64,000 nucleotides of DNA from Sphingobium jiangsuense (lineage in GTDB: Bacteria; Pseudomonadota; Alphaproteobacteria; Sphingomonadales; Sphingomonadaceae): assembly GCF_014196495.1 (NCBI RefSeq), contig NZ_JACIDT010000001.1:248001-312000 (forward strand). Direction: 5' to 3'. The notes beneath the pieces were generated by a model, which was given only the letters and a program-made list of their open reading frames with translations, was not told the DNA's origin and made no database searches. Made by a program: the position numbers and the translations under genes. Below are positions 16,530 to 25,743 of the stretch, in pieces. How positions within the stretch are numbered: the stretch's first letter is position 1; each line of letters starts with the position of its first letter.

Positions 16530-17868
16530 CCGCCACCGTCATCCCGTCTATCCGCAGCGTCGGCACGTTGATCGCGTAGCGGAAGGCGAGGTCGCTGGCG
16601 GGGATCATCGCCGCGAACATCTCCTTCAGCGATCCGGCGATGGTGATTTCCGACACCGCATGCGACACCGCGCCATTCTCGATCAGGAAGCCCGACGCGC
16701 CCCGGCTGTAATCGCCGGTCACCATGTTGACGCCCATGCCGATCAACTCGGTCACATAGATGCCGCGTTCGATCCCGCTCATCAGGTCGCCGGGGGAAAG
16801 CGTGCCCGGCTCTATATGCACATTGGTCGCGGACACGCCCGGCGAGCCGCTGGTGCCCCGGCTGGCATGGCCGGTCGGCTCCAGCCCAAGCTGCCGCGCC
16901 GAGGCCGAATCGAGCAGCCAACCGGTCAGCACCCCCCGGTCGATCAGCGCGCGCCGCTGCGTCGGCAGCCCCTCGCCGTCGAACGGGCGGGAGCGCAGGC
17001 CGCGCTTGCGGTGCGGATCGTCCATGATCGTCACGCCGCTGTCGAACAGCCGCGCGCCCAGATCGTCGAGCAGGAAGCTCGACCGGCGGGTGATCGCCGG
17101 GCCTGCGATCGCGCCGATCAGATGACCGACGAGGCTGCCGCCGATGCGCGGGTCGAAGATCACCGGCATCACGCCGCTCGCCACCTTTTCCGGGTGCAGG
17201 CGGGCCACCGCGCGCTGCCCGGCGCGGCGGCCGATATGCTCGGCATCGTCCAGATCCTTGAGATGACGGGCGCTGTGGCTGGCGGAGTCGCGCTGCATCC
17301 CGCCGCCCTCGCCCGCCAGCACGCTGGCCCATGTACCGTGGATGGTCGCCGCATAGCTGCCCGCGAAGCCATGGCTGGTGGCGAGCGCGATCTGCGTGCG
17401 GCCCATGCTCGCGCCGCCGCCTTCGCTGTTGGTGATGCCGGGGATGGAGCGGGCGGCGTCCTCCGCCGTCAGCGCGCGCTCCTTGAGCGCGGCCGGGTCC
17501 ACCTCGTCCGCATCGACCAGATCGAGCACGGGCGGCTTGCCGCGCAGCAGCCGCGCCTCGGGGGCGAGCACCGCATAGGGATCCTCCGGCGCTTCCCGCG
17601 CCATGGCGAGGCAGCGATCGACGAGGGCCGAGAGCGAGGCCCGCTCCAGATCCGAGGCCGAGACGGTGGCGGAGCGCTGGCCCACGAAGATGCGCAGGCC
17701 GATCTCCTCGCCTTCGGATTGCTCGACATCCTCCATCTCGCCCAGCCGCACCGAAACGCCGGTGGAGGCGTTGCAGACATAGAGGGCGTCGGCCGCGTCG
17801 GCGCCCGCCCGGCGGGCCTCGTCCACCAATGCCTGCGCGCGATCCTGAGCCTGCGAGAGTGAAAGCAT
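16522..17868 (-). CDS. pmbA: TldE/PmbA-family metalloprotease subunit
   Basis: A 448-residue PmbA (TldE) protein, partner of TldD in a peptidase that processes modified peptides. NSEGGGASMGRTQIALATSHGF, LFDPRIGGSLVGHLIGAIAG, and the C-terminal EIGMG-like GMGVNMVTGDYSRGASGFLIENG segments are family hallmarks. TldE carries no HExxH, so catalysis would be by TldD, which is not in this window. It is operon-like with cysQ downstream. Confidence 0.92.
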   Translation of the reverse strand: MLSLSQAQDRAQALVDEARRAGADAADALYVCNASTGVSVRLGEMEDVEQSEGEEIGLRIFVGQRSATVSASDLERASLSALVDRCLAMAREAPEDPYAVLAPEARLLRGKPPVLDLVDADEVDPAALKERALTAEDAARSIPGITNSEGGGASMGRTQIALATSHGFAGSYAATIHGTWASVLAGEGGGMQRDSASHSARHLKDLDDAEHIGRRAGQRAVARLHPEKVASGVMPVIFDPRIGGSLVGHLIGAIAGPAITRRSSFLLDDLGARLFDSGVTIMDDPHRKRGLRSRPFDGEGLPTQRRALIDRGVLTGWLLDSASARQLGLEPTGHASRGTSGSPGVSATNVHIEPGTLSPGDLMSGIERGIYVTELIGMGVNMVTGDYSRGASGFLIENGAVSHAVSEITIAGSLKEMFAAMIPASDLAFRYAINVPTLRIDGMTVAGG

Positions 17869-17960
17869 GGAAGAGCGGTCCCGATCTGATCCTGTGGATG
17901 CCAGCCCAGCGCCATAGCCGCCCCCATCGTCCGGCGCAATGTCGGGGCGGGGGCCGCAAC

Positions 17961-18869
17961 CTAAGGACGGGTCGCCATTCCGTCCAGCCAGTGCACCAGC
18001 AACCAGCGCGCAACCGCCATCGACGGCGGCGCCACGAAGGGCGCGTCCTCTTCCCCATCGAGGGCGGCGCGCACCCCGGCGGCATCGACCCAGAAGGCGT
18101 CCTCCAGCTCGGTATGATCGACGGTCAGGCGATCGTCCTCCGCCCGCGCTGTGCAGGCGATCATCAGCGAGGACGGAAAAGGCCAGGGCTGGCTCATCAC
18201 ATAGCGCACGTCGCGGACGCGGATGCCCGCCTCCTCGAACAGTTCGCGCGCGACCGCGCCCTCGATCGTCTCGCCCGGCTCGACGAAGCCGGCGAGCGCG
18301 GAATAGCGGCGCGGCGGGAAGCGCGGCTGGCGGGCGACGAGGACGCGGCCTTCATATTCGGCCAGCATGATGACGACCGGATCGACGCGCGGGAAATGCT
18401 CCGCCGCGCAGGCGGTGCAGGCCCGCGCCCAGCCGCCCTTGGCGACGACCGTCGCGCCGCCGCACACCGCGCAGAAGCCGTGCCGCGCATGCCAGTCGAC
18501 AAGGCTGCGCGTGCCGCCATAGAGCGCCAGTTCGCCCGGCTCCAGCTCGGTCGCGGCCTCCCACACGCGCGGCGCATAGGTGGCGCCATGCGGAATATCC
18601 CGCCGCAATTCGGCGAACAGCGGCACGCCGTCGCTTTCCCGCCCCAGCAGGATATGGGCGGCGGGGTCGGCACCGGCGGGCATCGGCTCGCGCACCAGCC
18701 TGCCGCCGTCGAGCAGCGGGTCGAGGCCGTCGAGCACCAGCCGCCGCGCCCGCGGATCGGCATAGGCCTTGGCGAGCAGCGCAGGGTCGGCGCGCGTCTG
18801 ATCCCAGCGATCGATGGGTGCGGGCGCGGCGAAACCGATGGGCAATGCGTTCTTGTCCTGCATCTTCAT
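17961..18869 (-). CDS. nudC: NAD(+)/NADH pyrophosphatase (RNA deNADding-type NudC)
   Basis: A 302-residue Nudix hydrolase. A zinc ribbon (CAVC at about 132 and CTAC) is followed by the Nudix box GFVEPGETIEGAVARELFEEAGI and the NudC-specific SQPWPFPSS motif, which sets NADH/NAD specificity. It cleaves NAD(H) and can remove NAD caps from RNA. ATG 18869 overlaps the mutY stop (ATGA). ATG 18863, six bases after AAAAGGG, is an equally good start. Confidence 0.94.
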   Translation of the reverse strand: MKMQDKNALPIGFAAPAPIDRWDQTRADPALLAKAYADPRARRLVLDGLDPLLDGGRLVREPMPAGADPAAHILLGRESDGVPLFAELRRDIPHGATYAPRVWEAATELEPGELALYGGTRSLVDWHARHGFCAVCGGATVVAKGGWARACTACAAEHFPRVDPVVIMLAEYEGRVLVARQPRFPPRRYSALAGFVEPGETIEGAVARELFEEAGIRVRDVRYVMSQPWPFPSSLMIACTARAEDDRLTVDHTELEDAFWVDAAGVRAALDGEEDAPFVAPPSMAVARWLLVHWLDGMATRP

Positions 18870-19957
18870 CCCTTTTCCGTCATGCGGTGAACGACCTTGG
18901 CGAAGACGGTGGGCAGCCCCGCCTCACCGATCCGGGCGAGCGGCCACCATTGGCCCTCGCCATCGGGCAGGCATGCAGCCCCGACCACCTGCCGCCGCAC
19001 CGACAGCAACAGGCGGAAATGGGTGAACACATGCTCCACCCCGGCATTGAGCGCGATCCAGTCGCCCGGCACCGGCGGCTCCCCGCCCTGCGCACCGCCG
19101 CGCGCATCCCATGCGGTGCCGGGCAGGCCCGCCATGCCGCCCAGCATGCGCTTGTCGCCGCGCCGCTCGATCCAGACATGGCTGTCCTCCCGCTCCAGCC
19201 ACCAGATCAGCCCTTCGCGGGTCGGCTTTTCCTTCTTCGGCGGCTTGACCGGATAGACCTCCGCCCGCCCCTCGGCATGGGCGGCGCATTGCGGGCGCAG
19301 CGGGCAGAGCAGGCATTGCGGCGTCTTCACCGTGCAGACGGCCGACCCCAGGTCCATCATCGCCTGCGCGAAATCCCCGGCGCGCGCGTCCGGCGTGATG
19401 CGGTCGGTCGCCTCGCGAATTGCGCCCCGTCCCTGCGGCAACGGCGTGGCAATCGCGAACAGACGGGCGACGACGCGCTCGACATTGGCGTCGACCACCA
19501 CCGCGCGGCGGCCGAAGGCGATCGCGGCGATCGCGGCGGCGGTATAGGCGCCCACGCCCGGCAGCGCGAGCAGCCCCTCCTCGCTATCGGGGAAGCGCCC
19601 GCCCAGCTCGTCGGCCACCACCCGCGCGCAGGCGATGAGGTTGCGCGCCCGCGCATAATAGCCCAGCCCCGCCCAGGCGGCCATCACCTCCGCCTCGTCG
19701 GCATGGGCGAGCGCGGCGACATCCGGCCAGCGCGTGGTGAATTTCTCGAAATAGGGGATGACGGCGGCCACGGTCGTCTGTTGCAGCATGATCTCCGACA
19801 GCCAGACGCGATAGGGGTCCGCCCTTTCCGACGCGCCGGGCGGGATTCGCCAGGGCAGGCGGCGGGCGTGGGCGTCGTAATGGCGCAAAAGCGCGTCCGC
19901 CACGCTTTCGGACGGGGCGGCGCCGGGCGCGCCTGCAGGGGACCTCTTTGCCAACAT
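18866..19957 (-). CDS. mutY: A/G-specific adenine glycosylase
   Basis: A 363-residue repair enzyme that removes adenine opposite 8-oxoguanine. EIMLQQTTVAAVIPYF contains the catalytic Glu region. LPGVGAYTAAAIAAIAFG is the helix-hairpin-helix, and VVDANVERV holds the catalytic Asp. CTVKTPQCLLCPLRPQC gives the Cys-x6-Cys-x2-Cys-x5-Cys [4Fe-4S] cluster. A C-terminal Nudix-like 8-oxoG sensor domain follows. ATG 19957 is taken; the frame opens further to TTG 19984, which would overlap dciA's start. Confidence 0.95.
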   Translation of the reverse strand: MLAKRSPAGAPGAAPSESVADALLRHYDAHARRLPWRIPPGASERADPYRVWLSEIMLQQTTVAAVIPYFEKFTTRWPDVAALAHADEAEVMAAWAGLGYYARARNLIACARVVADELGGRFPDSEEGLLALPGVGAYTAAAIAAIAFGRRAVVVDANVERVVARLFAIATPLPQGRGAIREATDRITPDARAGDFAQAMMDLGSAVCTVKTPQCLLCPLRPQCAAHAEGRAEVYPVKPPKKEKPTREGLIWWLEREDSHVWIERRGDKRMLGGMAGLPGTAWDARGGAQGGEPPVPGDWIALNAGVEHVFTHFRLLLSVRRQVVGAACLPDGEGQWWPLARIGEAGLPTVFAKVVHRMTEKG

Positions 19958-19983
19958 CGCGCCGCTATGGCATGGAGCGGACA

Positions 19984-20547
19984 ATGACGGAACCTGCGAA
20001 ACCGAAATCCGCGCGCAAATCGCGCAAGGCCGCCCCCAATGCCTCCGGGGAGCGGGCCGGGGCGGAGCGCATCGGCGGCCCGCGCGCGATCGCGGACCTG
20101 ATGCCGCGAATCGGCGGCGCGGCCTTCCGCCGCTTCGGCTTCGTGCAGTCGAGCGTCGTCACGCGCTGGGCGGAGATCGTCGGCGAGCGCTATGCCGCGC
20201 TCTCCGCGCCCGAATCCATCCGCTTCCCGGCGGGCAAGAAGGAAAAGGGCACGCTGTCCCTCACCGTGATGAGCGGGCAGGCGACGATCATCCAGCATGT
20301 GCTGCCCGAGATCATCGAGCGGGTGAACCGCTTCTTCGGCTATGAGGCGATCGTCAAGGTCGCGATCCGCCCCGGCGAGGTCGCCCGGCGGGAGCCGGAA
20401 CGCCGCCCGCCCCCGGCCACTTTGCGCCCGGTGCCGACCGAGCTGGGCGAGTCGCTGCGCGACATCGGCGACCCGGAACTGCGCGCCGTGCTGGAGGCGA
20501 TGGCGCAGGGGCTTGCCAATACCCGGCCCATCGGCAAGATCAGCTGA
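19984..20547 (+). CDS. DUF721 protein (DciA-like)
   Basis: A 187-residue DUF721 protein. The conserved GFVQSSVVTRWAEIVGERYAALSAPE and GTLSLTVMSGQATIIQHVLPEIIERVNRFFGYEAI match the DciA domain, which in bacteria lacking DnaC helps load the replicative helicase. The N-terminus is basic and the C-terminus Pro/Arg-rich. ATG 19984 follows GGAG (19974-19977) with 6-base spacing. Only 26 bases separate it from the divergent mutY start, so the two promoters must overlap. Confidence 0.85.
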   Translation: MTEPAKPKSARKSRKAAPNASGERAGAERIGGPRAIADLMPRIGGAAFRRFGFVQSSVVTRWAEIVGERYAALSAPESIRFPAGKKEKGTLSLTVMSGQATIIQHVLPEIIERVNRFFGYEAIVKVAIRPGEVARREPERRPPPATLRPVPTELGESLRDIGDPELRAVLEAMAQGLANTRPIGKIS

Positions 20548-20548
20548 G

Positions 20549-21280
20549 ATGTTCCCGACAACCAGAGTCGCCCCGCCCGTGAAACCGCTCCGCTTCCTGC
20601 TCCTCGCGCTCGGCGCGCTGGCGCTTTCGCCCGTCCTGCTTGCCCCCGCGGCCCTCCACGCCCGCGCCGCCCCGGCGAAGGACTGGACCCGCACCGTCAC
20701 CCGCACGGCCGAGGGCGCCCATGTGCTCGGCAACCCGGCGGCAAAGCACCGGCTCGTCGAATATGTGAGCTATACCTGCCCGCATTGCGCCCACTTCGTC
20801 GCCGAGGGCACCGGCCCATTGAAAAGCGGCTGGATCGCCAGGGGCACGCTCGCGGTCGAGGTGCGCAATCTGGTGCGCGACCGGTTCGACATGACGGCGG
20901 CGCTGCTCGCCCGCTGCGGCGGGGCGGCGCGCTTCTTCGGCAATCATGAGGCGCTGTTCGCCAATCAGGACGCGTGGCTGGACAAGGCGCGCGCCTATAA
21001 GCCCGCCCTGCCCGCCAACGCCTCGCAGGCGGCGGCGATGGCGGACATCGCCGACAGGACCGGCCTTTTCGCGCTGATGGAGAAGCGCGGCGTCACCCCG
21101 GCGCAGGGCCGCGCCTGCCTCGCCGACGCGGCGGCGCTGGAACAGGTGCTGGCGATGACCAGGCGCGCGGTGGAGCAGGACGGCGTGCAGGGCACCCCAT
21201 CCTTCCTCGTCGACGGCAAGCTGACGCAGGCGCATGACTGGGCCGGGTTGCGCCCTCTGTTGCCCGCCACCCCGAACTGA
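20549..21280 (+). CDS. DsbA-family periplasmic thiol-disulfide protein (first of two)
   Basis: A 243-residue secreted thioredoxin-fold protein. A hydrophobic signal sequence is followed by the CxxC site CPHC in YVSYTCPHCAHFVAEG, and the cis-Pro loop is in GTPSFLVDG. It starts one base after the dciA stop at ATG 20549; GTG 20579, giving MKPLRFLLLALGALAL, is a plausible alternative with a cleaner signal peptide. It forms an operon with dciA, the second dsbA-like gene and probably smc. Confidence 0.88.
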   Translation: MFPTTRVAPPVKPLRFLLLALGALALSPVLLAPAALHARAAPAKDWTRTVTRTAEGAHVLGNPAAKHRLVEYVSYTCPHCAHFVAEGTGPLKSGWIARGTLAVEVRNLVRDRFDMTAALLARCGGAARFFGNHEALFANQDAWLDKARAYKPALPANASQAAAMADIADRTGLFALMEKRGVTPAQGRACLADAAALEQVLAMTRRAVEQDGVQGTPSFLVDGKLTQAHDWAGLRPLLPATPN

Positions 21281-21331
21281 TTTAAACCGCCCTATCTTCG
21301 TTTCGCCCTTTAGTTTTCGGAGCTGCCCCGC

Positions 21332-22075
21332 GTGAAAAAGTCCCTCGCTCTCCTCACCGCCGCCTGTCTCGCGCTCGGCCTCGCCGCCTGCGGCGACAAG
21401 GACAAGACCGGCGGCGACGTGCCGAAGGTCGCGGCGGGCGAGACCGTGCCGCCGCCCGCGGGCAAGACGTGGAGCGGCGTGGTCGTCGCCACCGAAAAGG
21501 GCGGCTATCTGATGGGCAACCCCGATGCGGCGATCAAGGTGGCCGAATTCGGGTCCTACACCTGCCCGCATTGCGCCGATTTCACGCAGCAATCGGACGA
21601 AGACGTGCGGAAAATGGTCGATACCGGCAAGATGAGCTTCGAATTTCGCCCGTTCGTGCGCGATCCCGTAGACATGACGATGGCGCTGATCGCCGGGTGC
21701 AACGGCGCGGAGACCTATTTCCCGCTGTCGCACCAGCTGTTCGCCAACCAGGCCGCGCTGTTCCAGACCATTCAGGGCAAGGGCGACGCCGCCTACAGCC
21801 AGGCGATGAACGCCGCGCCGAAGGACCGCTTCATCGCGCTCGCCGAGCTTGGCGGCCTCATCGATTTCGCCAAGCAGCGCGGCCTGACCGAGGACAAGGT
21901 GAGGCAATGCCTGTCCGACGGCAAGGCGGCCGAAACCATCGCCGCCCATGTTCAGGAGGCGACCGCCACCTACAACATCACCGGCACGCCGACGCTGCTG
22001 ATCAACGACAAGGTGGTGGAAAACGCCGCGACCTGGGACGTGCTGAAGGCCCGGCTGACGGAGGCCGGCCTCTGA
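21332..22075 (+). CDS. DsbA-family lipoprotein (second of two)
   Basis: A 247-residue thioredoxin-fold protein with a lipoprotein signal ending in LGLAAC, so it is likely anchored in the membrane by Cys-20. The active site is CPHC in FGSYTCPHCADF, and the cis-Pro loop is in GTPTLLINDK. It is a diverged paralogue of the upstream gene. The start is GTG 21332 with GGAG (21319-21322) 9 bases upstream. The pair may provide two isoforms of disulfide chemistry for envelope proteins. Confidence 0.88.
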   Translation: MKKSLALLTAACLALGLAACGDKDKTGGDVPKVAAGETVPPPAGKTWSGVVVATEKGGYLMGNPDAAIKVAEFGSYTCPHCADFTQQSDEDVRKMVDTGKMSFEFRPFVRDPVDMTMALIAGCNGAETYFPLSHQLFANQAALFQTIQGKGDAAYSQAMNAAPKDRFIALAELGGLIDFAKQRGLTEDKVRQCLSDGKAAETIAAHVQEATATYNITGTPTLLINDKVVENAATWDVLKARLTEAGL

Positions 22076-22137
22076 CCGGGCGGGCCGCCTCGCTTTCCCT
22101 TTCCTCCTTCCTCCGCGCGATCGCAGGATAGGCGCGG

Positions 22138-25100
22138 ATGGAAATTCGCCGCCTCAAGCTGTCCGGCTTCAAGAGCTTCGTCGACGCGACGGAACTGCGG
22201 ATCGAGCCCGGCCTGACCGGCATCGTCGGCCCCAATGGCTGCGGCAAGTCCAACCTGCTGGAGGCGATCCGCTGGGTGATGGGCGAATCCAGCGCCCGCT
22301 CGATGCGCGGCGGCGGCATGGAGGACGTGATCTTCGCGGGCACCGCCACCCGCCCCCGCCGCGATTTCGCCGAGGTGATGCTGCACGCCAGCGCGCCGCC
22401 GGGCGACATCACCCCCGCCATCGAAGCGGGAGCCGACGGAGAGCTGGAGATCGTCCGCCGGATCGAGCGCGGCGCGGGCAGCGCCTATCGCGCCAACGGC
22501 CGCGACGTGCGGGCGAAGGACGTCGCGCTGCTGTTCGCCGACGCCGCGACTGGCGCGCACAGCCCGGCGCTCGTCAGCCAGGGCAAGATCGCCGCCGTCA
22601 TCGCCGCCCGACCGCAGGAACGGCGCGCGATGCTGGAAGAGGCGGCGGGCATCGCCGGCCTGCATGTGCGCCGCAAGGATGCCGAGCAGAAGCTGCGCGC
22701 GGCCGAAGCCAATCTCGCCCGGCTCGATGAAATCCTCGCCGACATGGACCTGCGCGCGGCCGCGCTGCGGCGGCAGGCCAAGGCGGCGGAGCGCTATACG
22801 AAGCTGTCCGAGGCGATCCGCGTGGCCGAAGCGCGCGCGCTCTTCGCCCGCTGGCGCGAGGCGGACGCGACCGCGACCTCGGCGCAGAACGAGGCTAAGG
22901 CGCGGGAGGCCGCCGTGCTCGCCGCGATGGAGGCGCAACAGGCCGCCTCCGCCCATGCCGAGGCGGCGACGCAGGCGCTGGCGCAGGCCCGCTCCGCCGC
23001 GCAGACCGCGCGCGACGCCGCCAGCGAGGCCGGACATCGCCTCGCCGCGCTCAAGGCCCGGCAGGAAGAGGCGGTGCGCCGCCTCGCCGATCTCGACGCG
23101 CAGGACCGCCGCCTTGCCGAGGACCGCGAGCGGGAGGACGCGCTCGCCCATGATGCGGCCGACGCCATCGCCCGGCTGGGCGAGGAAGTGGCGTCGCTCA
23201 AGGAACGGATTGCGGAGGGCGAGGCGCGCGCGCCTGCGCTGGCCGCCCGCATCGCCGAGGCGCAGGAGCAGGCGCGCGCCGCCGAGCTGGATCTGGCGAA
23301 GGCGATGGCGCGGCAGGCGAGCGAGCAGGCGGAACTGAAGGTCGCGCAGGCCGCGCTGTCCACCGCGCAGGGCCGGGTCGACCGCGCCCGCCGCGACGCG
23401 CAGCGGCTTCAGGACGAACTCGCCGCCCTGCCGCAGGCCGCGCCGCTGGAGGCGCAGCGCGACGAGGCCGCCTCCGCGATCGAGACGGCGCAGGCCCGGC
23501 AGATGGAGGCCGAGGCGGCGCTGGCGCGGGCCGAGGGCGAGCGCGACGAGGCCGCCCGGCTGCGCGCGGAGGCGGAATCCGCGCTTTCCGCCAGCAAGGC
23601 CACGCTTTCGGCGCTCGACAGCGAGGCGCAGGCGCTGCGCCGGGCGCTGGGCAGCGGCGCCGCCTCCGGCGGGGACCGGCTGATCGACAGGCTGCGCGTC
23701 GCGCCGGGCTATGAGCTGGCGCTGGCCGCAGCGCTGGGCGACGATCTGGAGGCGGGCCTCAGCGACACCGCGCCGCGCCATTGGGCGGGCGCGCAGGCAC
23801 TGCCCGGCGACCCCGCGCCGCCGGAGGGAACCGAAGCGCTCGCCGCCCATGTGACCGCGCCGCCCGCGCTCGCCCGCCGCCTCGCGCAGATCGTCGTGGC
23901 GGAGCGGGACGAGGGCCAGCCGCTCGCCGCCGGGCAGCGGCTGGTGACGCGCGACGGACAGGTCCGCCGCTGGGACGGGCTGGTCGCGCGGGGCGGCGAG
24001 GAAGCGGCGGGCGCGGCGACCGCGCAAAGGCTGATCCGCGCCAATCGGCTCGACGCGCTCGACGCGCAACTGCCCGCCACCCGCGCCGAGGTGGAACGGG
24101 CGCAGGCCGCGCTCGCCGCTGCGAATGAGCGCGCTACTGCCGCCACGCAGGCGATCGCCACGCTGCGCGCCGATCTGGCGACGGCCGAGCGTGACGGGGC
24201 GGCGGCGGCGCGACGGCGCGACGACGCGATCGCGCAGATCGACCGCCTCGCCGCGCGGCGCGGCGACGTCTCCGTCCGCGCCGAAGAGGCGGCGGCGGAT
24301 CTGGCCGCCGCGCAGGCGGAGCTTCAAACGGCCGAAGCCGCGCTCGGCCAGATGCCGGACGGCAGCGAGACGCGCGCGCTGGTCGCCGATCTTTCCGCCC
24401 GCAGCGAGGCCGCCCATGCCCGCGCCAGCCAGTTGCAGGCCGACGCGGCGCTGGGCGAACGGGCGCTCGACGCCGACCGCCGCAGGCTGGGCGATGCCGA
24501 GGGCGATATCCGCCGCTGGCGCAGCCGGTCCGGCGAGGCGGGCAAGCGCCTTGCCGACATGACCGCGCGCGGGCAAGCCATTGCGGAGGAGCGCGCCATC
24601 CTCGCCGGGCGGCCGGAGGCGCTGGCGGCGGAGGCGCAAACCCTTTCCGCCGAGAGCCTGACGCTGGCCGAACGGGCGCGGGAAGCGCAAGGCGAGGAAA
24701 GCGCCGCCGAGGCCGCGCTGCGCCGGGCCGAAGCGACGCTCGCACAGGCGGGCGAGGCGCTGTCGGTCGCGCGCGAGGCGCGCGCCGGGGCCGCCGCCCG
24801 CGCCGAGGCGGCGATCGCCCATCGCAGCGAAACCAACCGGCTGTGCGGCGAGCGCTTCGAATGCCCGCCGCCGGTGCTGCCCGAAAAACTGGGTTTCGCC
24901 GCCGCCGACACCGGCACCGCGCCGGGCGAGCAGGCCGAGCTGGACCGGCTGACGGCGGAGCGGGAACGGATCGGCCCGGTCAACCTGATCGCCGCGCAGG
25001 AACTGGCGGAGCTGGAGCAGCGGCAGGAGACGAGCCGCGCCGAAAGCGCCGAGATCACCCAGGCGATCCACCAGCTGCGCGGCTCGATCGGCAGCCTCAA

Positions 25101-25596
25101 CCGCGAGGGCCGCGCGCGGTTGCTCGCCGCGTTCGAGGCGGTGAACGGCCATTTCCAGCGCCTCTTCACCGCGCTGTTCAACGGCGGTCAGGCGCATCTG
25201 GAGCTGATCGACAGCGACGACCCGCTGGAAGCGGGGCTGGAGATCATGGCCCAGCCACCGGGAAAGAAGCTCTCCACGCTGACGCTGCTGTCGGGCGGCG
25301 AGCAGGCGCTGACCGCGGTGGCGCTGATCTTCGGCCTGTTCCTCACCAACCCCGCGCCGATCTGCGTGCTCGACGAGGTGGACGCGCCGCTGGACGACGC
25401 CAATGTGGAGCGCTTCTGCGACCTGCTCGACCAGATGGTGAAGGACACGCGCACCCGCTATCTGATCGTCACCCACAATGCCGTGACGATGAGCCGCATG
25501 CACCGCCTGTTCGGCGTGACGATGGTGGAACGCGGCGTGAGCCGCCTCGTCTCGGTGGACCTCGGCGGCGCGGAGCAATTGCTGGCGGCGGAATAG
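22138..25596 (+). CDS. smc: Chromosome segregation SMC ATPase
   Basis: A 1152-residue condensin ATPase. Walker A GPNGCGKS is at residues 31-38. Long Ala/Arg/Glu-rich coiled coils (about 170-490 and 650-930) flank a hinge around residues 500-640. The signature LSGGEQAL is near 1049 and Walker B CVLDEVDAPLDD near 1074. It loads onto DNA with ScpAB to organise and segregate chromosomes. The coiled coils are so Ala- and Glu-rich that the opposite strand is open for over 1200 codons, which is a composition artefact. Confidence 0.97.
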   Translation: MEIRRLKLSGFKSFVDATELRIEPGLTGIVGPNGCGKSNLLEAIRWVMGESSARSMRGGGMEDVIFAGTATRPRRDFAEVMLHASAPPGDITPAIEAGADGELEIVRRIERGAGSAYRANGRDVRAKDVALLFADAATGAHSPALVSQGKIAAVIAARPQERRAMLEEAAGIAGLHVRRKDAEQKLRAAEANLARLDEILADMDLRAAALRRQAKAAERYTKLSEAIRVAEARALFARWREADATATSAQNEAKAREAAVLAAMEAQQAASAHAEAATQALAQARSAAQTARDAASEAGHRLAALKARQEEAVRRLADLDAQDRRLAEDREREDALAHDAADAIARLGEEVASLKERIAEGEARAPALAARIAEAQEQARAAELDLAKAMARQASEQAELKVAQAALSTAQGRVDRARRDAQRLQDELAALPQAAPLEAQRDEAASAIETAQARQMEAEAALARAEGERDEAARLRAEAESALSASKATLSALDSEAQALRRALGSGAASGGDRLIDRLRVAPGYELALAAALGDDLEAGLSDTAPRHWAGAQALPGDPAPPEGTEALAAHVTAPPALARRLAQIVVAERDEGQPLAAGQRLVTRDGQVRRWDGLVARGGEEAAGAATAQRLIRANRLDALDAQLPATRAEVERAQAALAAANERATAATQAIATLRADLATAERDGAAAARRRDDAIAQIDRLAARRGDVSVRAEEAAADLAAAQAELQTAEAALGQMPDGSETRALVADLSARSEAAHARASQLQADAALGERALDADRRRLGDAEGDIRRWRSRSGEAGKRLADMTARGQAIAEERAILAGRPEALAAEAQTLSAESLTLAERAREAQGEESAAEAALRRAEATLAQAGEALSVAREARAGAAARAEAAIAHRSETNRLCGERFECPPPVLPEKLGFAAADTGTAPGEQAELDRLTAERERIGPVNLIAAQELAELEQRQETSRAESAEITQAIHQLRGSIGSLNREGRARLLAAFEAVNGHFQRLFTALFNGGQAHLELIDSDDPLEAGLEIMAQPPGKKLSTLTLLSGGEQALTAVALIFGLFLTNPAPICVLDEVDAPLDDANVERFCDLLDQMVKDTRTRYLIVTHNAVTMSRMHRLFGVTMVERGVSRLVSVDLGGAEQLLAAE

Positions 25597-25616
25597 CCTG
25601 CCCACTTCGCCTGCCT

Positions 25617-25718
25617 CCGTTCGCCCTGAGCTTGTCGACCCGAAGGGCGGGCGAAGCCCAACGGCTGTTTTCTTTTATTTCAAGGAAGTACAGGGCTTCG
25701 ACGGCTCAGCCCGAACGG
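25617..25718. repeat. Dispersed repeat family B, copy 2
   Basis: CCGTTCGCCCTGAGCTTGTCGA at the left is mirrored by GGCTTCGAC-GGCTCAGCCCGAACGG at the right, with a T-rich centre (TTTTCTTTTATTTC). It lies between the convergent smc and ubiA genes. The other copies are at 9566 and 42221. Confidence 0.75.
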
Positions 25719-25743
25719 AAGTATAGTTCCGGCTCCGATCACC

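Noticed and set aside
21970-25605. 1211-codon open frame on the strand opposite smc
   Set aside because: Antisense frames stay open because smc is Ala/Glu/Arg-rich and GC-rich. The predicted product is low-complexity, and smc itself has all expected motifs.
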